From Gari tellinella (Eukaryota > Mollusca > Bivalvia > Cardiida > Psammobiidae): DNA of 64,000 nt. Made by a program: the position numbers and the translations under genes. The notes beneath the pieces are model-generated. The model was not told the DNA's origin and did not search any database. It was given only the letters and a program-made list of their open reading frames with translations. This document shows positions 1 to 10,719 of the stretch, piece by piece. The stretch spans positions 57,155,246 to 57,219,245 of the forward strand of contig OV277866.1 of the NCBI GenBank assembly GCA_922989275.2, given 5' to 3'. Position 1 is the first letter of the stretch. The number at the start of each line of letters is the position of its first letter.

Positions 1-13
1 GTTTTCTCCACTG
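1..13 (+). mobile_element. TA-1 right terminus cut by window edge
   Basis: Only the last 13 bases (TTTTCTCCACTG) of a TA-1 copy are in the window. The TA at 14-15 is shared with the next copy. Confidence 0.7.
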
Positions 14-15
14 TA

Positions 16-246
16 CAGTAGCGATGACGTTTTTCTTAAACGTTTTAAAAACGAACAAGCAATACACTAACATGTAGAAAATTATATTGACTTTGCTCAC
101 AATTTATTTTTAATCTGAGTAGCAAATATTTTGAAGCCTGATCAGACGTCTGATCTGGCCCAAAACTGTTTGCAATGGAAATAATTGCTATTATTGGGAA
201 AAGAAATACTAGCTTTTATTGGGAAAGAGTAACGCCCTTTCCACTG
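16..246 (-). mobile_element. TA-1 relic, minus orientation
   Basis: Ends are degenerate (CAGTAGCG left, TTCCACTG right). The arm TTTATTGGGAAAGAGTAACG near 215 gives minus orientation. The central hairpin is collapsed: around 140-165 it reads CTGATCAGACGTCTGATCTGG, so the GCCGGG apex is gone. It abuts the previous copy through a single TA. Confidence 0.7.
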
Positions 247-482
247 TAACATATTTTCCCCACTGCTTCGCCATATAGTATTATCAAAGGAAAAGCCAAA
301 AGACTGGACAATAAAGCAGTCATCAGTCTTATACCAACAGTTTTTGTACAATCGTCAACGGGATATTAAACAGACATCAATTTATTCACGATACGCAACT
401 TCTAGACATCCGCTAATGAACATTACTTCCTCTACGGAAATCATTGATTGCACAGTCTAAGTTGTGTCAGTTTCTACATATA

Positions 483-632
483 CTGTGGAGAATACATTCT
501 CTCCAAAATACGCGTTTATGCTCATAACAATTATTACCAATTATTTCGAATTCAAACGCTTTCGAGCCTTATCAGATTCCACGAATCTCGGTGTCTGACC
601 AAGTTCCAAGTTGTTTTTCACTCTGACATAAC
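483..632 (+). mobile_element. TA-1 left-half relic
   Basis: Starts CTGTGGAGAATACATTCT after TA and keeps ACGCGTTTATGCT and a decayed hairpin near 560-610. No right terminus is recognisable. Confidence 0.5.
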
Positions 633-1315
633 AAATCGGTCATTGTTTCAAGAACATTTCATTGTCTACATTTAAGATCCACTTATACCTTCGCGGATTG
701 TCTGCTTTTGGAGTTGGTATTTCTTTTAAAATACACGTATATTTCAACACCACCGTATTACAGGTACACCCTTTCGACTTTACTATTATGTTAACGCGTT
801 CATCACTCTTTAAATATATGATCTTACATTCGTGTTCATAGTTTATTGTATTTATATAACTAGTCTTTTAGCAAACAATAAAAAGAAGCATTGCCTCGGT
901 TATTTGTTTTTTTTTTATAAATCCAATATATTATGAACAGGAATGTCATATTCTATTTATAACATGATATAATAATATTGATTTACCATCTCAATACTAA
1001 AATTTAGCTTTTCAGCTTCATTATAAGTCAGAAGCTGACGCATGAATTGACCGCCCACGTGAGTAAAAATGCATAAATTATTTCTATTGTTGATTTTAAT
1101 TTATCCAAATTAACTTTAGGTAGCAAACATTCTCTGTCCCTTTCCATCTATAGTAACTCAATCGCCGATAGAAATGTCGTTTGACACTATATTTGTTTAC
1201 AAATTTTGACAGCGCTTTATTTTTAGTCTGCTTCAAGCCAGCTTCTAAGATACAGGGCATATCTTTATAGTGAATATTCATGACTGTATATCGTAGAAAA
1301 CTTCTCTGGTCAAAA
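633..1315. other. No recognisable feature
   Basis: AT-rich sequence with a T-run near 907-917 and no terminal repeats, hairpin core or coding signal that I can support. Confidence 0.5.
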
Positions 1316-1460
1316 TTTTCATTTTCATTTTGTTTTATATTGAAATTCCTATCAGCAAACATTATAGACTCTGATCAGACGCCACAAATGCGGCGTCTGA
1401 TCAGAGTCTACAGTGTTTGCCTATGTCCCATATATGGGATCGTGGGCACACATGGGTTAA
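1316..1460 (+). mobile_element. TT-3 MITE, right half
   Basis: Matches the intact TT-3 copy at 1918-2149 from TTGAAATTCCTATCAGC onward. The hairpin (TAGACTCTGATCAGACGCC, apex ACAAATG) is intact and the right end GGCACACATGGG is followed by TTAA at 1457-1460. The left end has been lost. Confidence 0.75.
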
Positions 1461-1464
1461 ACGA

Positions 1465-1610
1465 ATGAGGACTAATTGCTTAAAAGGCAGGTGACAATTT
1501 ATAGTTAGGTGACAGATAAACAGTAAGCTCCTTATGTCTTTTAGCATTCCCCTGTCGTGAACACCTAAAATCTAGCACAATGTAGTGGTCTTAATATAAC
1601 GGTTGTACTG
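1465..1610 (-). mobile_element. TA-2 (pogo/Tigger-like) relic
   Basis: The right end GTGGTCTTAATATAACGG...TGTACTG followed by TA resembles the right end of the element at 21917-22121. The internal palindrome around AAGGCAGGTGACA is eroded. Confidence 0.5.
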
Positions 1611-1683
1611 TACGTCGTATTTGGCTCCAGCATCGAGGATTACATGTAAGACGGATATCCTGCTGAACAATACATGTACATGA

Positions 1684-1875
1684 TTGAGTATGTTAATGTT
1701 GGTTATTCTCATCTATTTAAACGAAACGAAACGATCAGGCACTGCAATAACAACAGAGAAACGACCATGTCTTTAATATTTTCAATATTGTTTTTATCTC
1801 AGTGGCATGCAGTTTGGAGCCAGACCAGATGCCGGATTACCCGGCGTCTGATACGACTTCAAACTGTGAGAAAAT
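1684..1875 (-). mobile_element. TA-1 relic, minus orientation
   Basis: Keeps TATTTAAACGAAACGAAACG on the left and the hairpin TTTGGAGCCAGACCAGATGCC...GGCGTCTGAT near 1812-1855 (shown in part). The right arm and terminus are missing. Confidence 0.6.
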
Positions 1876-1917
1876 GAAATACATGAAGATCTAAATGTCA
1901 TAGCACAAACGTGTTAA

Positions 1918-2149
1918 CCCATTTGTGCCTAGTGGATTCTTCCATGTTTATAATATATATTATAATGGATTTGTCTATTTTTTTATCAAAGGGATATCAT
2001 GTCAAAATTCTGATTTTTATTTTGTTTTATATTGAAATTGCTATCGGCAAACAGTGTAGACTCTGATCAGACGTCGCTTGATGCGGCGTCTGATCATAGT
2101 CTACAGTGTTTGCCTATGTCCCATATATGGGATAGTGGGCACAAATGGG
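1918..2149 (+). mobile_element. TT-3 MITE, complete
   Basis: 232 bp with perfect 12-bp inverted ends CCCATTTGTGCC / GGCACAAATGGG, flanked by TTAA at 1914-1917 and 2150-2153. The central hairpin 2049-2112 has arms GCAAACAGTGTAGACTCTGA and mirror, with apex CTTGATG. A TTAA flank with CCC ends is the piggyBac pattern. No open frame, so non-autonomous. Confidence 0.85.
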
Positions 2150-2243
2150 TTAAATAATGTCTTCTACAGTGTACAAATGTATAAAGATTGGATCGATTAG
2201 AAATTGATAGATGTTTCTATTGTTACTGGTTTTGCGAATGTAC

Positions 2244-2488
2244 AGTGGAGAATCTGTTATTCTTTCCCGTTTAAACGCAAACGTACGCAAACGCAAATCA
2301 CTAAAACGTAGAAAAGAACAACTTTTGTACAATTCTGATAATTCTTGCTTATCTTGGTGGCAAATAGTTTGGAGCCTGATCAGACGCCGGGTTACCCGGC
2401 GTCTGATCTGGCTCCAAACTGTTTGCACTGCAAATTATAGTTTTAGCGTAAACTCGTTTATTGGGAAAGAATAACAGATTATCCACCG
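2244..2488 (-). mobile_element. TA-1 subtype A, complete
   Basis: 245 bp with CAGTGGAGAATCTG left and ACCG right (one change from ACTG), TA on both sides. Contains the ACGTACGCAAACGCAAA arm and a full hairpin with opposed T bases in the stem (CCTGATC / GATCTGG). Confidence 0.92.
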
Positions 2489-2748
2489 TATATATTCCAA
2501 CAGTAAACAATAACCCAGATTTCCAGTTTTCGACCTTATCAAAGGCCACAGAAGAGTGTAATCCTGGCAGGATCATCCTGAATTACTATGTCTGTAACCG
2601 CATTCCCGATATCCACCTATCTTAACATGACTTGTCCTTGACATACGACGGCTCTTAAGCAGAAAAGGGTTTTCTTGTCAACAGAGGATCAGTCGTCGGC
2701 AATCTGCATTATACATTATTTGTGAATATTGCCTGGGTACAAGTGGTA

Positions 2749-2994
2749 CAGTGGAGAATCTGTTATTCTTTCCCGTTTAAACGCAAACGTACGCAAACGC
2801 AAAGCACTAAAACGTAGAAAAGAACAACTTTTGGACAATTCTGATAGTTCATGTTAATTTTGGTGGCAAACAGTTTGGAGCCTGATCAGACGCCGGGTTA
2901 CCCGGCGTCTGATCTGGCTCCAAACTGTTTGCAGTGAAAATAATAGTTTTAGCGTAAACGCGTTTATTGGGAAAGAATAACAGTTTCTCCACTG
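2749..2994 (-). mobile_element. TA-1 subtype A, complete
   Basis: 246 bp, flanked TA/TA. Left terminus GAATCTG and right CAGTTTCTCCACTG. Hairpin intact, with the T/T stem mismatch. Confidence 0.93.
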
Positions 2995-3031
2995 TATAGT
3001 ACAGTTCTGTTGTGCTAAAGTACATGTATAG

Positions 3032-3365
3032 CAGTTGATAAGACATTATTCTTTCCCAAAAAACGCGTCATGGCTAAACAAATACATCTCTTTTCAAATG
3101 CAAACGGCTTGGAGCAACATTTCCAATGCAAACAGTTCCAATATGTTGCCATTCAGACGCTTAAACTTCTATTTCAATTGCAAACAGTTTAGAGCCAGAT
3201 CAGACACCGGGTAACCCGACGTCTGATCTGGCTCAAAAAGGTTAGCCAATCAGACTAAAATGATTAGTTAGAATTGTCAAAATGTCATCATTTTCTACAT
3301 TTTCATGTGTTTCGTTTGCGTTTCGTTTGCGTTTAAACAGGAAAGAATAACGTTTTTATCCATTG
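3032..3365 (+). mobile_element. TA-1 old copy with internal duplication
   Basis: 334 bp. The segment TGCAAACNGTTTGGAGC-like occurs three times (near 3100, 3128, 3179), suggesting slippage or local duplication before the hairpin. The right arm has TTTCGTTTGCGTTTCGTTTG and the end ATCCATTG. Confidence 0.7.
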
Positions 3366-3371
3366 TATGTC

Positions 3372-3460
3372 AATTGTAATCTGATTGGAGCATGGCCAGA
3401 CGCCGAGTCACTCGGTGGCTATACAGGCTCCAATGTGTTTTCCATTTAGATTTTAATAAT
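3372..3460 (-). repeat. Hairpin-core relic
   Basis: ATTGGAGCATGGCCAGACGCC...CTCGGTGG...GGCTCCAAT is a decayed copy of the shared hairpin, without terminal repeats. Confidence 0.45.
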
Positions 3461-3749
3461 ATATTGTATACTTGTGATGATGGGTGTCACATTCAAAACT
3501 TATTGTATTGGGTTTGCGTTAGTTCCGTTTTGAACATGCAAGAAACACGTATTTTCCATTGCATGCAGTACTGTTTGTGGTTATTAGATATATGATGCGC
3601 AACCAAGACAACCCTAATCAAATTGTCTTCTTCTGTGGAAACTATTAATGACATTTATTTAGTGTTCGGGGTCTTAAATTGGATATACTAGATGTAGTTT
3701 TAGACAATATCTACCGTCTGATCAAAAATGTTCGAGTGTATTATGTTAA

Positions 3750-3942
3750 CAGTGGAGACACCGTTATTCTTTCCCGTTTAAACACAAACGAAACGCAAAC
3801 GCAAAACACTGAAATGTAGAAAAAGACAACTTTTTGACAATACTGACTTTCAAATTTTTATCAGAGTGCCAAACAGTTTGGAATGGAAATAATAGTTTTA
3901 GCGTAAACGCGTTTATTGGGGAAAATAAAGTTTTCTCCACTG
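3750..3942 (-). mobile_element. TA-1 with hairpin excised
   Basis: 193 bp with both termini and both arms. The hairpin is reduced to CCAAACAGTTTGGAATGG (3868-3885): the stem above the base is missing and the flanking arms are joined directly. Confidence 0.85.
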
Positions 3943-4202
3943 TAATATACAACCAGTTGATGTTTTCCACAGGTTTATCTTATAAAAATATCCTACCTCC
4001 CGCAGAATGTAAAATACACTTCTCTCAAAGATATAATGAAGAAAGAATGATATGATCTACATCAAAGATATATTTGTACAATCTGATACATGATCAGCAA
4101 ACTTGCAATGCTTAACATTGATCTTCAGAAAAGAAAACAATTATCAGACCAATGCGAACTAGTTTAAACTTTAATGCTTAAAGTTTCCATAAGGCGAAAG
4201 CT

Positions 4203-4345
4203 TAACTCTTTCCCTGCCATCTTTGATGGTCTGCTTTCAACATCTTATTACCAATACATCGTCTGCTTTGTATTGTTGTCTGCAAAATATGTCCTGATCA
4301 GACGCCGCGTTACGCTTACGTCTAAAGTATCTTAAAAAATTAAAC
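4203..4345 (+). mobile_element. TT-2 MITE, left part
   Basis: Shows GGTCTGCTTTCAAC, TTGTTGTCTGCAAAATATG and a half hairpin CCTGATCAGACGCCGCGTTACGC. The right half is replaced by unrelated sequence. Confidence 0.55.
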
Positions 4346-4427
4346 CCAAGCGATGACTTATTTTTGAAAAACGGTATGTACCTGTAGCGTGTTCAATTAC
4401 ATTTACCATTGTTTGCTGTTTAGGTTA

Positions 4428-4679
4428 CAGTATAGAATCTGTTACATGTATTCTTTCCCGTTTAAACGCAAACGTACGCAAACGCAAAGCACTAAAACGT
4501 AGAAAATAACAACATTTGGACAATTCTGATAATTCTTGTTTATCATGGTGGCAAACAGTTTGGAGCCTGATCAGACGCCGGGTTACCCGGCGTCTGATCT
4601 GGCTCCAAACTGTTTGCACTGCGAATAATAGTTTTAGCGTAAACGCGTTTATTGGGAAAGAATAACAGATTCTCCACTG
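4428..4679 (-). mobile_element. TA-1 subtype A carrying a CATGTA insertion
   Basis: 252 bp, exactly 6 bp over the usual 246. The family reads CTGTTATTCTTTCC; this copy reads CTGTTACATGTATTCTTTCC. The rest, including the hairpin with T/T mismatch, is typical. Confidence 0.93.
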
Positions 4680-4714
4680 TAGCCGTTTGTGCCCCGTGTG
4701 CAGCGCGCAGAATA

Positions 4715-4946
4715 CAGTAGAGAAAACGTTTTTTTTTCAAAAGAACACTGGTTACGCTTAAACTATTATTTTCATTGCAAACAGTTTGGAGCAAGATTAG
4801 ACGCCGGGTAACCCGGTCTGGTCAGGCTCCAAACGTTTTGCCACTCAGATTAAAACTGGTAGTCTGAATTGTCAAACTGTTGTCATTTGCTATATTTCAT
4901 TGCAATGCGTTTGCGTTTGAACGAAAGAATAACGTTTTCTCCACTG
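4715..4946 (+). mobile_element. TA-1 subtype B, old copy
   Basis: CAGTAGAGAAAACG to TTTTCTCCACTG, TA on both sides. Hairpin partly decayed (CCCGGTCTGGTCAGGCTCC; several bases lost in the right arm). Confidence 0.85.
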
Positions 4947-5239
4947 TATTTCAGACCGGTAGCCAACTCGATTTCTTTACTGAACTCAGCACTGTATATA
5001 AAGTATACTTATAGAGTTGAGTTTCCTACATTTTGTATCCTGGCCAGAGTGATTAGTTTCCAAACAGTTCTCACATATCATGGCAGAAAAGGGGAATTTT
5101 GCAACATTGCATGATGACGGATTTGATATGTTCAAAATCCAAAAACTATTGATAAACAACCTATTCAGTGTATAAAAAATGTTTTGAGAGAAAAACGAAA
5201 CAAAACCAAACCAAAACAGATGTTTTTAATCTAGTGTGG

Positions 5240-5320
5240 ATCAAAGCGAATGCCTTATATGGAAACAATAGTTTAGCCAAGAACGTGTTTATTGGGAAGA
5301 AATATCTTCTTCTCCTGTAT
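5240..5320 (-). mobile_element. TA-1 right-end relic
   Basis: GGAAACAATAGTTTAGCC...GTGTTTATTGGGAAGAAATA...CTCCTG: the AATAAACGCG arm and terminus of a minus copy only. Confidence 0.55.
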
Positions 5321-5627
5321 TTGAGCTGTCCAAGAATTATGTCAGGGTATTCTACGTGTACATGTATCTAGTGTCAGACACTTTTCCTCAAAGGCTGTCA
5401 ACCAGATAGACAGTTAGACAATGTTTAAAGGGACACAAACAACACCAAACAATAATTCATTCATGAGTTATTTGCTTTACTTCTGTCTTTCAAATAGTTA
5501 CAATCAAGAATATTGGACAAAGTAATGTAGAAAGTTAGAGCACAATATTGGCTATAAGTGTATCATAAACGAAGAGGGTCCGTTCTGGTACAGCATCAAA
5601 TCAATTCAATTTCGGAGGCAACATGTA

Positions 5628-5872
5628 CAGTGGAGAATCTGTTATTCTTTCCCATTAACGCGTTTACACTAAAACTTTTATTTGCAGTGCAAACAGTTTG
5701 GAGCCAGATCAGACGCCGGATAACCCGGCGTCTGATCAGGCTCCAAACTGTTTGCCACCAAGATAAACAAGAATTATCAGAATTGTCCAAACGTTGTTCT
5801 TTTCTACATTTTAGTGCGTTGCGTTTGCGTACGTTTGCGTTTAAATGGGAAAGAATAACAGATTCTCCACTG
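5628..5872 (+). mobile_element. TA-1 subtype A, complete
   Basis: 245 bp, TA/TA, hairpin with A/A mismatch (CCAGATC / GATCAGG). One base shorter than the norm in the left arm (CCCATTAACGCG). Confidence 0.93.
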
Positions 5873-5879
5873 TATACAT

Positions 5880-6095
5880 TTACCCTTTGAACTCGCGTCA
5901 TTTTTAAACGGTGTACCTATGACGAATATACGCGCCATGTGCAAACAGTGATTTTTTATTAGATGGCTCCTTAAATCTAATCAATGTCTGCATTGATTTT
6001 CATTTTAAATAAATAGTTAAATTTAGACAAAAAGGGACTAGACTGAATTAGAACCTGAAATTGTCGGTTTAAAGTTTCAGAAAGGAAAGGGTTAC
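5880..6095 (+). mobile_element. TT-1 MITE, degenerate
   Basis: TTACCCTTTGAACTCGCG start and AAAGTTTCAGAAAGGAAAGG end match TT-1. The core is badly mutated (GCAAACAGTGATTTTT, then ATGGCTCCTTAAATC). Confidence 0.6.
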
Positions 6096-6422
6096 ATGTA
6101 AGCAGCCACATGTCTGAACAGACACGTTTATTCAAGCAATTGCCGCTAACCAGAGGGTTGAAATGAATAGAAGGGGACATATACATATGTTCCAGACATC
6201 GGTCAATACAATTATGATGCACTACTAGAAGACTGGCGCTAACACTGTTAGCTGCCTCCGCGGAAATCACTAATACCATTTACTTAGGGAAGAACTTCCA
6301 AAATTGAATAAAATTGATGCCATACCAGAACCTTTCCTCGTCGTGTTTGATACAACAAAGTCTATATTAATCAACCAGGATTTGTATGGAGCTTAGTTTT
6401 CTGTAGAGAATTGAGTCTGCTA

Positions 6423-6488
6423 AATGCCGGGTAAAAGTAAAGCAGAAAGCTCCTAACGGTGCTTTCTGCTTTACTTTTGTCCTGCATG
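6423..6488. repeat. TA-2-type hairpin (GAAAGCTCC family)
   Basis: Inverted arms ATGCCGGGTAAAAGTAAAGC AGAAAGC and GCTTTCTGCTTTACTTTTGT CCTGCAT around CTAACGG. No pogo-like terminus nearby. Confidence 0.65.
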
Positions 6489-6738
6489 GAAATTCAAAAG
6501 GTTGTATAGGTATGTTTCTGTAGATAGTTTATCTTTTAAGTGTCCGTTTAAGAATGTCTGTCTGTATCCTAGTGCTTTAGGCCTATTCACTAGCATAGGG
6601 TTGTATAATGAATAGACTTTATAATAAATGTTCGGGATTTATTGGATGTATTTAATTAGTATTTTTAACCTTTACCATGCCCGAGTTCAGAACAATACAG
6701 TCCATGCAATATCAATAACCGAACTATTTGCTAGTCGA

Positions 6739-6955
6739 ACAAAGAAGGGGTTGTTCTTTCCTAATAGACACGTTTTGCTTAAACTATTATATGTTTAAAA
6801 CAATTTGGAGCCAAATCAGACGTCGGGTAACCCGACGTCCGATCAGGCTTCCAACTGTTTGCAACTCAGATTAAACTAAATCTCTAGACATGTCTAAATT
6901 GTAATTTTCTACATTTTATTGCCATTTGTTTGCGTTCCATTTAAAAAGGAAATAA
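6739..6955 (+). mobile_element. TA-1 relic
   Basis: GGTTGTTCTTTCCTAATAGA, hairpin CAAATCAGACGTCGGGTAAC with mirror, then GTTTGCGTTCCATTTAAAA. Both termini eroded. Confidence 0.6.
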
Positions 6956-7337
6956 AATAGTTAAAAGTTGGCTAAACTGCAACCATAAAAATACTGCACT
7001 AACAAGTATTTACATTGCAAACAGCAGTGTTGGGCTAGATGAGACGCCTTGTTTTCTTTTTTTTCTTGTGTTCTGTTTGTTTTTCTTCCTCCTCGTTTTC
7101 GCCTTGGTCTTCAATTTCTTCTGCCCCCTCTACATGTACATTGTTACCTTCTATAGGACTGTCTGCTTTATTTCGCCTTGCTTTGGGTCTTCATTGTACA
7201 TTAAATGTCCCAAAAACATTTGGCATTTAAACAATTGAAAACACTAACATTTGCATGTCCTTTGGGTACTATTTCAAAACACATAAACAAACCTTTCGAT
7301 ATTTGTAATATGTCAATTTATATATAGCATTTCACTT
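6956..7337. other. No recognisable feature
   Basis: Contains a pyrimidine-rich stretch (about 7045-7140) that keeps a short open frame only because it is low complexity, followed by AT-rich sequence. Confidence 0.5.
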
Positions 7338-7581
7338 ACCCTTTGAACCCTAGTCCCGCCTATATGCGTTCTTTTCAAAAAGTGTACATGTGGATAGTAC
7401 ACTTGTCCTATGCAAACAGTGAAGACCCAGATCAGAGGGCTCCGAAAGGAGCCCTCTGATCAGGGTCTTCACTGTTTGTCATTATGTCAAACATTGACAA
7501 AAACAACCCTTTAAAGTCAGAAATGGGTTAGACTAAAATGGAAACTGGAATTGTCCATTTAAAGTTTCAGGGAGGAAAGAG
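7338..7581 (+). mobile_element. TT-1 MITE, near complete
   Basis: Left end ACCCTTTGAACCC, right end GGGAGGAAAGAG then TTAA (7582-7585). The hairpin 7412-7478 has arms GCAAACAGTGAAGACCC and GATCAGAGGGCTCC with loop GAAA. It carries an A/A mismatch at the same stem position as TA-1. Confidence 0.8.
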
Positions 7582-7720
7582 TTAAAGCAATATTGGCCTC
7601 AGCAATCGCTTAATAAAGGTTTTATTGTACGTCAGCAGATCCAATATGAGATACACATGTATGTTTGTTTTCTATTTGTTACAACACTGAATTATTTACA
7701 AACGTATTTTTGTAAGGGTA

Positions 7721-8212
7721 CAGTGGAGAAGTTATTCTTCTCCGTTTGAATGCAAACCCAACGTAAACGCATTGCAATAAAATGCAGAAAATAACAGCTT
7801 TCTTATTTTTATACTTTTTTACCTGATTGGAAGACATTTTGGAGCCTGGTCAGACGCCGGTTTACTCGGCGTCTTGTCTTGCTCGAACTATTTGCAATGG
7901 GAATGATAGTTTTTTCCGTACATGTGTACAGTGGAGAATCTGTTATTCTTTCCCGTTTAAACGCAAACGTACGCAAACGCAAAACATTAAAACGTAGAAA
8001 AGAACACTTTTTGGACAATTCTGATATTTCATGTTTATCTTGGTGGCAAATAGTTTGGAGCCTGATCAGACGCCGGGTTACCCGGCGTCTGATCTGGCTC
8101 CAAACTGTTTGCACTGCAAATAATAGTTTTAGCGTAAACGCGTTTATTGGGAAAGAATAACACATTCTCCACTGTACGCGTTAATTGGGAAAGAATAACG
8201 TATTCTCCACTG
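7721..8212 (-). mobile_element. TA-1 old copy split by a younger TA-1
   Basis: Outer copy = 7721-7926 plus 8177-8212. The right arm breaks at TTTTTCCGTACATGTG-TA and resumes TA-CGCGTTAATTGGGAAAG after the inserted copy, as expected for insertion at TA with TA duplication. Confidence 0.85.
7929..8174 (-). mobile_element. TA-1 subtype A, nested insertion
   Basis: 246 bp between TA (7927-7928) and TA (8175-8176), sitting inside the older copy. Intact hairpin with T/T mismatch. Confidence 0.94.
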
Positions 8213-8220
8213 TAATGGCA

Positions 8221-8457
8221 CAATGGAGTTGGCCTGATTCTTTTCAGTTTTATCGAAACGACACGCAAACTCATGACGGTTAAAATATTTGGTTTTTTCT
8301 AATTTCTGACAGTTTCTTTCTATTTGCGTACAAACAGTTTGGAGCCAGATCGAACACTGGTATATCTGGGGTCGAATCCCGCTTAACATGTTTGCGATGG
8401 AAATAGTTGTTTTAACGCATGCGCATTTATTAGTAAAGAATATTTTTTTCTCCCCTG
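8221..8457 (-). mobile_element. TA-1 relic
   Basis: CAATGGAGTTGG start, ACGACACGCAAACTC arm, decayed hairpin near 8335-8390 and the end TTTTTCTCCCCTG. The outer element of the local cluster. Confidence 0.7.
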
Positions 8458-8535
8458 TAGATGGACAAATGAAAAACGCTTACAATATGTTCGAACAGTG
8501 CAAGCTATAGTTTATAAAAATGTATCCAATAGTTA

Positions 8536-8781
8536 CAGTTGAGAAAACGTTATTATTTCCCGTTTAAACGCAAACAAAACGCAAACGCATCGCAATTAAA
8601 CGTAGAAGAAGATAACTTTTCGTCAATTCTGACTATATCTTTTAATCTGAGTGGCAAACATTTTGGAGCCTGATCAGACGCCGGGTTATCCGGCGTCTGA
8701 GCTGGCTCCAAATTGTTTGCAATGGGAATAAAAGTTTAAGCGTAAACGCGTTTTTTGGAAAGAATAACGTTTTCTCCACTG
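8536..8781 (-). mobile_element. TA-1 subtype B, complete
   Basis: 246 bp, TA/TA, CAGTTGAGAAAACG to GTTTTCTCCACTG. Hairpin present with small changes (TTATCC apex, CTGAGCTGG). Confidence 0.92.
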
Positions 8782-9071
8782 TATAAAACAGTCTTGATCC
8801 CGACCAAAAACGTAGACCTTTTGACGGAGTAAGGGCGAATGATATTGTCATGTTTAATTCTTTACGCGTTATGTACATTGTACAATGCTGCGATATTTCC
8901 GGTGTTTCGTTGAGACAAATGCCATATATCAGTTTTGATTGGTCAATAATTGGGGGCATTGACCGAGGTGATAGGGAGGAAACTGTAGCAATGTTTAATA
9001 TTCTTGATTTATTCGTCACATTCACACCAAGAGCTTACATATACAAGAAATCACCAAGGGCGGTCGAACAA

Positions 9072-9304
9072 CATTGGAGAAGACGTTATTCTTTCCCGTT
9101 TAAACACAAACGAAACGCAACGCAAGAACATGATAAAAATTACCACGTGTTGAAATGTCTATTTATTTTATTTGAGTTACATACAGTTTGGGCCTGATCA
9201 GACGCCGAATTACCCGGCGTCTGATCTGGTCCCAGGCTGTGTTCAATGGAAGCAATACCGGTAGTTTTATCGTTTATTGGCAAATAATAGCGTATTCTCC
9301 ACTG
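9072..9304 (-). mobile_element. TA-1 old copy
   Basis: CATTGGAGAAGACG to TATTCTCCACTG. Arm AACACAAACGAAACGCAACG; hairpin GGGCCTGATCAGACGCC with mirror, lacking the AG of GGAGCC. Confidence 0.82.
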
Positions 9305-9342
9305 AACAACAGTAGTGCACCAGAACATAAATTACACATGTA

Positions 9343-9505
9343 CAGCTGAGAAAATGCTTTTTTTTTCAATAAACGCGTCATGCTTCTAAAATTCCGGCGT
9401 CTGATCAGGCTAAAAAATGTTTGCCACTCAGAATAAAGCAAATCGTCTAAAATTTTAAAACATCGTCAGTTTCTACATTATTCTTCCACAAACGCCTCCA
9501 CAAAC
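9343..9505 (+). mobile_element. TA-1 copy lacking the left hairpin arm
   Basis: CAGCTGAGAAAATGC start and AATAAACGCGTCATGC arm run straight into CCGGCGTCTGATCAGG, so the left stem arm is deleted. The right terminus is lost. Confidence 0.65.
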
Positions 9506-9740
9506 GAACATAGCTCCAAGCAATTTATACTTTATGATTATGTAATATTATAAACATTTTCTTTATTTTGTAACTCAAAGCAGACTGAAAGTAAAGTAAA
9601 ATGTGTACATTCAACCTGTTTTAAATTATCACGGATCTTCAATACTACAGATAGATAATGGAGTAAAGAGTTACATGTACATGTAAGGCCAATTAACTCT
9701 TTTAAGCAATTATTTTATATCGCAAACAAATTTGGTGCTA

Positions 9741-9986
9741 CAGTGGAGAATCTGTTATTCTTTCCCAATAAACGCGTTTACGCTAAAATTATTATTTGCA
9801 GTGCAAACAGTTTGGAGCCAGATCAGACGCCGGGTTACCCGGCGTCTGATCAGGCTCCAAACTGTTTACCACCAAGATAAACAAGAATTATCAGAATTGT
9901 CCAAAGGTTGTTCTTTTCTACGTTTTGGTGTTTTGCGTTTGCGTACGTTTGCGTTTAAACGGGAAAGAATAACAGATTCTCCACTG
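9741..9986 (+). mobile_element. TA-1 subtype A, complete
   Basis: 246 bp, TA/TA, all segments present. The hairpin apex is GGGTTACCC and the stem has the A/A mismatch. Confidence 0.94.
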
Positions 9987-9988
9987 TA

Positions 9989-10150
9989 TATTATACGCCA
10001 GGTAATCCGGTGTCTGACAAGGCTCTTAACCGATTAAAACTCAGATTTTGATACATCGTCAAATTGTTAAAAATTATATCGTTCTTTTACAATTCATTGA
10101 ATTACATTTAAGTTTGATTTTAAAGAGAAATAATAACGTAGTCTCTACTG
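9989..10150 (+). mobile_element. TA-1 right half
   Basis: Begins inside a hairpin (ACGCCAGGTAATCCGGTGTC) and runs to GTAGTCTCTACTG. The left half is absent, possibly the remains of a copy invaded by 9741-9986. Confidence 0.6.
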
Positions 10151-10320
10151 TAACTAGCAAAATGACTAATGCACATACATTTTATGTTATTTTCATATGT
10201 TTTATATTGTATAGTGTAACAGTTGTCTGTTATGTCATCGTTATGTGCCATCGCCATAAAACATGTAATTAAAGGCGACATGTTTCAAACATGGTCTTCA
10301 ACAAATGTCGTTACTACATG

Positions 10321-10397
10321 TACATAAAAAAAAAGTCTGAACTCAAATCAAAAACAGTGTAGAAGACGTTGTTATATTGGAGAAAACGTTACACTTA
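10321..10397 (+). repeat. Flanking direct repeat, copy 1
   Basis: 77 bp starting TACATAAAA and ending ACACTTA, immediately left of the TA-1 at 10398-10643. It recurs to the right with a few differences. Confidence 0.9.
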
Positions 10398-10643
10398 CAG
10401 TGGAGAATCTGTTATTCTTTCCCAATAAACGCGTTTACTCTAAAACTATTATTCGCAGTGCAAACAGTTTGGAGCCAGATCAGACGCCGGGTAACCCGGC
10501 GTCTGGTCAGGCTCCAAACTGTTTGCCACCAAGATAAACATGAAATATCAGAATTGTCCAAAAGTTGTTCTTTTCTACGTTTTAGTGCTTTGCGTTTGTG
10601 TACGTTTGCGTTTAAACGGGAAAGAATAACAGATTCTCCACTG
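10398..10643 (+). mobile_element. TA-1 subtype A between long direct repeats
   Basis: 246 bp and intact. Instead of a bare TA duplication it lies between two copies of a 76-77-bp sequence. Confidence 0.94.
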
Positions 10644-10719
10644 TACATAAAAAAAAGTCTGAACTCAAATCAAATACGGTGTAGAAGACGTTGTTACATT
10701 GGAGAAAACGTTACACTTA
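10644..10719 (+). repeat. Flanking direct repeat, copy 2
   Basis: 76 bp, TACATAAAA to ACACTTA, nearly identical to 10321-10397. It continues into the older TA-1 at 10696 onward, so this copy is in ancestral context. Confidence 0.9.
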
